A stretch of DNA of 64,000 nt, taken from contig CAWZYM010000148.1 of assembly GCA_963966185.1 (NCBI GenBank), forward strand, positions 1,258,501-1,322,500. The letters run 5' to 3'. The notes beneath the pieces are model-generated. The model was not told the origin of the DNA, ran no database searches, and saw nothing but the letters and a program-made list of their open reading frames with translations. This document shows, piece after piece, positions 56,549-64,000 of this stretch (position 1 is the first letter of the stretch; every line of letters starts with the position of its first letter). Source of the DNA: Rhabditoides inermis. Lineage: Eukaryota; Nematoda; Chromadorea; Rhabditida; Rhabditidae. The position numbers and the translations under genes are program-made.

Positions 56549-59500
56549 CAGAGAGAGAGAGACAGAGAGCTAACCTGGTAGTGGTATCCAGTGGGTGAGT
56601 TGACAGGAGTGGGGGCGGGGGAGGAGGCAGGAGTGGCAGGCTGCGCGCGGCGGACGAACACCGGAGGGGACTTGCTGCTGAAACAGGAATGAGAGAGGGG
56701 AGGAGGAAGAGAGGGGAGAGGGACTGACCCGATGGCCTCAGCCTCTGCGGCCACCTTGTTCCAGTCTGTCGACCCGAATGGATCGCGGATGAGAGGAGTG
56801 GCAGATGACGACGTCGAGTACACCTCAACACGTTCACTTCGTCTATGTCTTCAGTCTTCCTCTCGTTGTCTACCTTCTCCGTAGTCGTCGTCGTGGTAGT
56901 CGCAGTTACCTTCTTCGGTTCCGGGGGAGGAGACTTTCCAATGCCGTACTTTTCCCTGTATAATCACCGTAATTCAACACGTGAATTGAGAGACTCACAT
57001 GTTCTTCTTTTCCTGCTCGATCGCCGCTCGGCTCACCTGCACCTTCTTTTCCAGAGCCTGAAACAGCCATGAGTAACTGTATAAAATTTACGCATATTAG
57101 TTTCGACATGCCTTCTGTGCTTGATCGAATCTCTGTCGCGCGCCGGGCACCGGTGCAAGAGGGTCCTGCAAATGCGAGAATCTCAGATATAGATATTATT
57201 ATCTTTCAAAAGTACTTCCAAGTAAAAGTAGTTGGTTTGTACTGTTGTCTCAGTTGAGCAAAAGGACTGACATGTTTTCAATGGAGACATGTGCCAACAG
57301 GCTCTCTCTCTCATACCACTGCAAAGCGGCCATATTATAATGAACGCGTTTACGAAGTTATGCAGTTATTATCTGAAAGCACAACTTCTGTTGTAACATA
57401 ACACGTCGAATAATGCTGAGAGCCTGTTTGCACATGTCTCCATTGAAAACATGTCAGTCCTTTTGCTCAACTGAGACAACAGTACAAATCAACTACTTTT
57501 ACTTGGAAGTACTTTTGAAAGATAATATCTGTCCTTTTCTTAAGTTTTGTTTCACAAAATTACATTTTCATACACGTTCGCGATTCGCTGCGAGGATACC
57601 GACGCGCACCCGCTATTCGCCTATCTCTCTCTCTCTCACTCACACACAGAGGGGGCGGGGCGAAAGCGATTGTCCGACGCCCACCCGCCCGACACCAATC
57701 TCAATCCGCACTCGAAAGCGGACTCTCCGTATCTCGCTTCAAATTCAATCAAACTCAATACAACTTTCTATAACTCTATCGAATAGAGATGTGAATGCAA
57801 TGTAACAGTGGAAATCACTTCAAAATAAGGAAAAATGCTTCATCCGGGAAAAGTCGTTTTTGAGCATTCTAGCGCGCGGGGACATCCAGTACAAACGTCT
57901 CTAATTCCACGTTCAGTTTTATTGAACATTGGTATGCACACCGCGTTCTCATTTTCTAGGTAATCACCATAAGTACGCAATGTGTAAGTTTAATTTTGTA
58001 TAAAACTCACAGTCTTCTTGCTGAAGCTGTACAACACAACATCCGGTTCATCTGCCGCCACCTCAGACTCGAGAGTGGGGTTCTGGAAAAGAGACGAGGA
58101 GTTGAGAAAGAGAGAGGAGAGAGAGATAAATACAATGTTTTTACTTGCGGCTCTGTCTTGTAACCAGTTATCCCAGACACGTCGACCCGCGGCATCGGCT
58201 CCGGAGCCTGAAAAGGAGACATTTATCTAATAATTAATAGAAAAAAATCTCGAAAAACTGTGATGAATGGACTGACTTGTGGCGTGGGCGACGGCGATCT
58301 TCGCTCGTTCGGCGGAGTGCCGTAGTTGGAGAGACTGCCTGCAAACATCCCATCCATCGACACTCGTATTGAACACCCACCATAGTATTCCTTTCTCGCT
58401 GCATCTGGACTGCCGAAGTTGGATGCACTGTATCCCGCATACTCTCCCTTCTCCGTCTTCGGACTACCGTATCCGAATCGCTGTGCTGCAGTCGGCAACT
58501 GGCCGCGCTCGCGGGGTCCCACCTCAAGTGGTATTATCTTTTAAAAGGACTTCCGTAAGAGAAGAGTTTGTGTTACTCAATGTAATGCAACAAAAGCTCA
58601 TGCATTTTATCAATCGAAATAGTAAACAAACCTGCTCTTTCTGCAATAAAAACTAATGCGAGCGAGCAAATGTTGTATGTCGGGAAGTTGATTTCGGTAT
58701 CCGATCGATTATATATAACTTGTTGAACTATTGGAGCAGGTTTGTGTACTATTTCGATTGATAAAATGCATGAGCTTTTGTTGCATTACATTGAGTAACA
58801 CAAACTCTTCTCTTACGGAAGTCCTTTTAAAAGATAATGAATGTACTTTTATTGGATTTCATATAAATCTATCTACATTAACATGAACCACAAAACATTT
58901 TTTTCAAAGAAATCCAACATTTCACTCACCTTGTTGAGTCCAAAATTGTATAAAATTTGCAAAAAAGAGTTTAGGTAATGCTGATGGGAAAATTTACAAT
59001 TCCAATGTCATTTCTATGTAAAATCATATATTACAAAAGGTTTGCCGCCAGCCGGAACCGAACTCGAGCCATGTGTCTCAACGGGCGCAATCGCTAACCA
59101 CAACACTACTGTGCGCACGCAGAGCACGCGATCTAAACGATATCAGTGCAATCCACAGGCAGTGCGGATTGTGCACCTCCTGTCTGCTGGGGGCAGCCGG
59201 TGCGCGCCACCCCCCCCCTAGAAAACGTTCCGTACACGGGGGATTGCCTGCCCCTCAGGGCGCGCGCGCGCGTATTTCGCTTCCTACAACAGCTAGCGTT
59301 ACCAAAATCGAAACTTAACCATTTTCTAACATCCTGATAACATCTATCAGCATCACATTGTTCTCGTAAAGATTCTAAGGAACCTTTCGTTCAATCGCCT
59401 TTTGCCGATTCTAGCGCGCGACTAGGGTTAACACAAACCAACCAGCGCTGCCGCGCTGGTTGTAATGGTGAGTTGAGGAATATTAGAGAGATGTGCAATG

Positions 59501-60355
59501 CATTGTGTGCACTCACTTTGGGCGAGTCATAAGTGGGTGTCCTTCCCCGTATGTCACTCAGCACCTTGGCATAGATGGAGCTCGTGTGCGTCGCCCCGCC
59601 ATCCATCCCCGTCCGCTCACTCGAATAACTCTTCATCGTAGAGAACGCACTCTGCGAAGGAATGAATGTGCGAATGCGTTATACAGAAAGAATACTAGAA
59701 TATGAGAATATCATGTCCCTCTGACCTCTGGCGGTGGCGGTGGCGGGTGGTCGGGCGGCGGAGTTCCAGCCAACACCATAGTCTCTTCTCTGCAGGTACA
59801 AGCACAGTGATGAAACAAGTGAACACCTCTCACTCACCCTGGATAGTCTGTGTGTTGCGTGAATCTGGTGAACCTGATGTCTGTTGTCTCCTCCTCCCTG
59901 GGAGTGGGTGGAGGAGCAGCCGGGACAGGGGAGGGAGACGGGAAGGGGGTCGAGTCGGTCAGAGGAGACTCAAGCAATCCGTAACTTCGGAATAACACGA
60001 CAGCAAAATCGACGGTAAACTAAGTTTCGCACCGCACCGGCCGGTCGGCGCGCGATTGATTCAAATGCATTTGACACAATCCGCTTAAGCCCCAAACCAG
60101 CGCAACTCGCGAAACAAAACCAGACACTCGATATTATGCAAATGCCGCGAGCGCGCCCACGTTTGACTCAATATCAAATATTTGTTGCAAGCATACTGTA
60201 AGGCAAAAAGAAAGACAAGTAAACACATGAAGTGAGCAACTCACGGAAAGGGGCGTTGGATTGGTGACAATGATATGTGGGACGGGTCCGGCGGAGGGCG
60301 GCCGAGTGGCCAGGTGGTCGGACACATGCTCCCCTTTAGACGACTTCCCACCCAT
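52546..60355 (-). CDS. Tandem IRG-like GTPase with myristoylation motif and Pro-rich N-terminus
   Basis: About 30 exons on the minus strand, read from 60355 to the stop at 52546. The start MGGKSSKG fits an N-myristoylation signal and follows a TTTCTAG acceptor at 60358, a probable trans-splice site. The first half is disordered and Pro/Ser-rich with recurring YG words (FGYGSPKTEKG, SNYGTPPNERRSPSPTPQ, HNYGASKLAS, EKYGIGKSPPPEP). GTPase domain 1: P-loop GRPSSGKSALINALRG (55458-55507), LVLWEVPYPRAV in place of G3, STKTDDD (G4), VCFVSSG (G5). GTPase domain 2: P-loop GSSGAGKSAMINAMRG (53820-53868), VTLWELHYPKKV, HSKSDK (G4), VFFVSAP (G5). The closest fold I can name is the immunity-related GTPase group. 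One junction after P-loop 1 and exons near 56820 and 60000-60240 are unresolved. Another P-loop GTPase family is possible. Confidence 0.7.
57112..57113 (-). promoter_or_regulatory. GC-type 5' splice site
   Basis: The junction AAG|gcatgt joins RQRFDQAQK to ALEKKVQVSRAAIEQEKKN and keeps a coiled-coil-like register. A GT site three bases on would change frame. The fucosyltransferase GC intron has the same gcatgt. Confidence 0.5.
57204..57898. mobile_element. Composite repeat, copy B
   Basis: Nearly identical to copy A (51343-52045) in the same orientation, including the fold-back part and the shared about 370-base tail. It lies inside an intron of the tandem GTPase gene. Upstream flanks of the two copies differ, so this is element insertion, not one large duplication. 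Confidence 0.8.
58534..58842. mobile_element. Fold-back MITE with TIR related to the composite repeat
   Basis: ATTATCTTTTAAAAGGACTT at the left and AAGTCCTTTTAAAAGATAAT at the right. The arms pair over about 110 bases with an about 90-base loop. The first 22 bases resemble the ends of copies A and B (ATTATCTTTCAAAAGTACTT), so they are likely one family. The element ends a few bases from the acceptor of a GTPase exon at 58527. Confidence 0.8.
59042..59108 (-). mobile_element. tRNA-like module
   Basis: On the minus strand, TGTGGTTAGCG (A box) and GAGTTCGGTTCC (B box). Degenerate; in an intron of the GTPase gene. Confidence 0.45.
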
Positions 60356-60364
60356 GTCTAGAAA

Positions 60365-60769
60365 GAGGAATTAACAAAAATGACACAAATGAAATAAACA
60401 TGAAAACAAATACCACTATATTCAAAATAATAAATCAAATTATATAAATACAGTGCAGGTGTGCGACTGGGACGGAGCGAGTGTATCGGAGAGGATTACG
60501 ATTATGTGCGCCGTATTGCGAACCGTGTATTTAGAAATGTTGGCAGAGAGACAGAGAGAGAAGAGAGTTCTGACGTGAATTCGGTTTATGAAAATGAGGG
60601 AATACACGATTTGCAGTATATGATATAGGCATATAGGGCGACATACAGTTTCTACAGAGTGAAAATATACGTCCTTGACAGAGCTGCTTTGAAAATGATA
60701 AACACTTAGTATGCCCATTTCAAAAAAATGTTTGAAAAACGTATTTTCGTTAAATATATATTAAGGAGA
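60365..60769. other. Upstream region of the GTPase gene, nothing assigned
   Basis: AT-rich, with no exon-like or family signal. It would hold the promoter of the minus-strand GTPase gene. Confidence 0.5.
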
Positions 60770-61113
60770 ATAATTCGACGTCTGGCTCACCCTTAGAATT
60801 ACGGTAGAAGAATAATTCGATCTATGGCTCACCCTTAACATTACGGTAGGCGAATAATTCCATCTATGGCCTACCCTTAACATTACGGTAGGCGAATAAT
60901 TCCATCTATGGCTCACCCTTAACATCACGGTAGGCGAATAGTTCGATCTATGGCTCACCCTTAACATTACGGTAGGCGAATAATTCGATCTTTGGCTCAC
61001 CCTTAGAATTACAGTAGGTGAATGATTCGATCTATGGCTCACCCTTAACATTACGGTAGGCGAATAATTTGATTCATGGCTCACCCTTAACATTACGGTA
61101 GGCGAATAATTCA
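60770..61113. repeat. 42-bp minisatellite, locus 2
   Basis: Eight units of the same 42-bp repeat as at 16882-17052. Because 42 is divisible by three, the minus strand stays open as a 14-residue repeat (NYSPTVMLRVSHRS) for 117 codons. There is no sign of an attached gene. Confidence 0.9.
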
Positions 61114-61203
61114 CGATGTATAGAGTGCGAAGAAGTGGAAGACAAGATACAAAAAATGAGATAAATCGATGAAGGCACGTTTAATCGAAAAACAACCGTC
61201 TAC

Positions 61204-61576
61204 CGTTGTTAAAGGAACAGTGGCGACTTATTTCTGCCACAACCTGCCACAACTCGGGATTTTCACCCGAACAAAACATTTGGCGGAGACCGGAATCGAA
61301 CCCGCGATGCTCGGGGCCCACAACGCAGCGCACATGCACTGAGCCATGAAGCAAGTGAAAGGATGTCGTTCATTTGCGCTTATGTCTCCGACCCCAACGT
61401 GCAGTATTGAAGCGTTGGCAAGTAATTCAAATTTTCGTCTGCATCCGTGGCAGTGGCAGATTCGAAAGTAACGCAGAATCGTCGTTCTTTCGCGAAAATT
61501 GAAAATGTGTTAGGTTAATATAATTTTTAATAATACTCCGACTCAAAAATAAGTCGCTACTGTTCCTTTAACTGAT
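61204..61576. mobile_element. TTAA-flanked non-autonomous DNA transposon
   Basis: TTAA then AGGAACAGTGGCGACTTATT at about 61208, and AATAAGTCGCTACTGTTCCT then TTAA ending about 61572. A TTAA duplication with a 20-bp inverted end is the piggyBac-type arrangement. It is too short (about 365 bp) to code for a transposase. A tRNA-like module lies inside. Confidence 0.65.
61268..61350 (-). mobile_element. tRNA-like module inside the TTAA element
   Basis: Minus strand: TGGCTCAGTGCATGTGCGC (A box) and GGGTTCGATTCC (B box), about 45 bases apart. The acceptor stem is absent. Confidence 0.5.
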
Positions 61577-61708
61577 CGTGTCGTGAGACTATGAGCCATG
61601 TTCGACATGAGTCTTTTTTTGTATTTTAACCTGCAAAGGTAATTTGGAAAGATATGCTTTTGATTCAAACTTTGATTTTTTTTGCAATCATTGATTTACT
61701 ATATCATA

Positions 61709-63842
61709 TTAATGTTTGCTCGACACATATATCCTTCTTCTCGCCGTCTGATCTGCCAGAATCGATCGCATCGTCTCACTGCTGTAGTCAACCTAAACAA
61801 CGTAAAGCATGATTCATGAAGTTAATAAACAAATAAAGCAGGTAGTTTTTCTTCTTGAAGAAGAACTAATTGTAATTCACTTTGTTTCTTCAACACAGTT
61901 CGTGTAACTGGAACAAGTTGAACATTAAACAAATAAAGAAACAAAAGACCTTCGAAAAATGAATTGTGATCTGCAAAAAAAAACCTTGCTTTTCGTACAG
62001 CAGCATAGTGTTTGTGCAAGAAGGTGTCTGTAGTGACGGACGGCACATAGAAGGGAAGACGACCAGAGCAGAGGCAGACAGTGCAGCAGCAGATGAGAGA
62101 GCTGCAGTGGAATGGATACCTCTCCCACTCCCTCTCCCTCTCCTCTCTCCCCACCATCTGCCATCCCCGCATCACTTCATCCAGCACAGCGTCTCCGTCT
62201 TCCGTTCCCGTCACCAGAACGAAACGAAGATCGAGCTATAAAGGCATATAATGTGTTTTAAAAGATTTTAACTTTACACGTTGATCACTTGGATGGAATG
62301 TAAGTATCACTTTTACATTGCTGGAAGAAAAGGCGTTCACGTATATCCAGTCTTGCATATATCACACGATCCGCGGAATAATCGAACGAGGTGGGACCTA
62401 GGAGCTCTTTGTGTGCATATAAAGGTTTTCGAGGGTGCTCTACAAGGTGGTATAGGTGATTTTGGTCCATTATGCAAATTTGGTCAGTTAAGGTACCATG
62501 ACCTTAATTTTGCATAATGGACCAAATTTGCATAATGGACCAAAACCACCTATACCACCTTGTAGAGCACCCTCGAAAACCTCTTTATGCATACAAGTAG
62601 GTCCCATATGCCCAAAATTCGTTCGATTTTTACGCGGATCATGTGATATGATAGTTGTAGATGTCTGACCTCCAGCAGCTGGAAGAACAGCCCGCCCCTG
62701 GCCACCACGTCCAGAACGCAGACGAGGAACAGCGTGAAGGGAAGCGACCTGCAGACGGGGTCAAAACATACAGTCTCTCGTATCCCTGACTTGTTTATTT
62801 AGTCGTTCTGATTTTGTGTCTAGAACGAAACTACAGTAGTATATCTCACCTTGTCAGCGACGACGCATCGGCTCTGGGTTTCCTGACACTGGCGACGAAA
62901 AGGAAGAGGAGAGCTGCGAGGGAGGGGAGGAGGAGTAGACACATGCTGAAACGGATCGTTCTCTTATCGTTTTTCTTCCATCAATATAATTTCACCCGGC
63001 GAAGACTGCGTTTCTCTCGTCCATTGCCCATTGGAGCAGTCTCCGATCGAACAGACAGGCCCCCATGAGTGGGGGGCAGATGAGAACGAGGCGACGCTCA
63101 CACGGGGAGGAGGTGTACGCGGGGTACGACTGGAAAGCGGATATCGGAACTCTATGAGTTTTCATAGTGCTCTCAAATCGTCTTCCGCGCGTTCGTTATT
63201 CTTTTTGCTATACTGGATACCATTATTATCATCATCTTAAAAACGTACGCGACGTCTGAGTGTTATGTAAATCAAAACGAAAGCTATCACTGACCTGAAA
63301 TAGGCACAGGTACCTATCCATTGCCACTGCACAATACAATACGCAGAGCACGGAGAGAAGACGATCGAGCAGCTCACTGCCCAGAAGAGACTGACAAGGA
63401 ACGGAGTCAGTCAATTGTGTGAAATGGCTAGTATGCAAGAACTACGTTTGGTCTTTTTATATGGATTTGGAAACCATTGCTGTCGAGGAAAGACTGTCTT
63501 TGAAAGTGGACGGGAGAAATAGGGTTTCGTAACGAATTTTAGAGTACAAACTCTCACAAACAATAGCTAGTAGTTCAAACACCGACCCGTACAATCATCC
63601 AGTTGACTTCCCTGTCGACATCGTTGCCCTCGAACTGCTGGATATCCACCACATCCACGAGGAGGATTACTGTAAGTGGCAGGGTACTGTATGGATACTG
63701 TGAGAGGGTGAGAGAGAAGGAGGGAGAGAGAGAGAGAGAGAGAGATGGAGAGATAGGGAGGGGGGATAGCTTACCGATTATCCATGCCATATCGAAGAGC
63801 GCATGCGCACAGCAAGTGACAGAGATGAGCAGCTTCAACCTA
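61709..63842 (-). CDS. Multi-pass membrane protein of unknown family, 5' end outside
   Basis: Minus-strand exons in order: about 63842-63775 (KLLISVTCCAHALFDMAWII), about 63670-63588 (ILLVDVVDIQQFEGNDVDRE), about 63393-63298 (GSELLDRLLSVLCVLYCAV), about 63134-63109, 62947-62840 (LPSLAALLFLFVASVRKPR), about 62747-62671 (PFTLFLVCVLDVVARGGLFF), 62236-about 62155 (DLRFVLVTGTEDGD), about 62100-61984 (LSHLLLHCLPLLWSSSLLC), 61792-61709 (VDYSSETMRSILADQ, stop TAA). Phases agree. At least five hydrophobic spans are visible, so it is an integral membrane protein. I do not recognise the family. The upstream part is cut off by the window edge beyond an (AT)n intron. Confidence 0.6.
62364..62655. mobile_element. 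Fold-back MITE in an intron
   Basis: Arms of over 100 bases share ATCCGCG, CGAACGA, TGGGACCTA, TTTTCGAGGGTGCTCTACAA and GGTCCATTATGCAAATTTGG in inverted order around a short loop at about 62490. It lies in an intron of the membrane-protein gene. Confidence 0.8.
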
Positions 63843-63848
63843 CAGAGA

Positions 63849-63908
<60 letters not shown>
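63849..63908. repeat. (AT)n microsatellite
   Basis: Thirty AT units at the start of the intron right of the exon ending at 63842. Confidence 0.95.
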
Positions 63909-63910
<2 letters not shown>

Positions 63911-64000
63911 AGAGTGGGAAGAGCCAGTTAATACAGACATCGCCGGTAAAGTGAAATTTCCACACACTTAGAGTTTGAGAACTCATTTTCAAAAGTACTG

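Noticed and set aside
60761..61114. Gene encoding a 14-residue repeat protein
   Set aside because: The open frame is a by-product of a 42-base period; there are no flanking exons, and the same satellite occurs at 16882 without an open frame of note.

Overview
This window is nuclear DNA of a nematode. Genes are split into many small exons with short GT-AG introns. An SRH-type serpentine chemoreceptor, a CC-x-x-D-x-CN Ly6-like ectodomain and an env-bearing BEL/Pao-type LTR element are all nematode hallmarks. Several start codons sit just downstream of an isolated TTTNAG acceptor, as expected with spliced-leader trans-splicing. All exon models were built by hand from splice sites and phase, without alignments; most junctions keep phase, but exact borders are predictions.

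Layout. 1-1252 (+): 3' end of a lipid phosphate phosphatase. 2399-4629 (+): an alpha-1,3-fucosyltransferase with a GC-AG intron. 4714-5435 (-): a secreted thrombospondin-type-1 protein. 6789-8172 (+): an SRH-like receptor. 8986-16468 (-): a secreted protein of unknown family; its first intron holds a minisatellite split by an RTE-like LINE. 17422-18063 (-): the end of an unknown gene. 19124-22636 (+): sorting nexin-17. 24769-36597 (+): an ABCC5/MRP5-type ABC transporter, modelled as 50 exons and 1454 residues with no phase break. 37643-46547: a retrotransposon ORF1-like reading frame interrupted by an 8.2-kb LTR element (38042-46263) that encodes Gag, protease and a two-part envelope but no visible reverse transcriptase, RNase H or integrase. 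48055-51151 (-): a Ly6-like ectodomain with one membrane span, followed in frame by an SLC13 transporter. 52546-60355 (-): a myristoylation-motif, proline-rich protein with two IRG-like GTPase domains in tandem. 61709-63842 (-): the C-terminal part of an unknown multi-pass membrane protein running off the right edge.

The remaining sequence is rich in repeats: (GA)n/(CT)n and (CCCTCT)n microsatellites, a long (GGGA)n tract, a 42-bp minisatellite at two loci 44 kb apart, several fold-back (MITE-like) elements, a TTAA-flanked element, and five degenerate tRNA-like modules with A and B boxes.

The genes do not form an obvious pathway; they are typical neighbours in a compact nematode genome. The most unusual items are the tandem GTPase with a shared altered G3 motif, the young Gag-protease-Env LTR element lacking pol, the possible Ly6-SLC13 fusion, and the habit of intronic GA tracts starting within a few bases of 5' splice sites.
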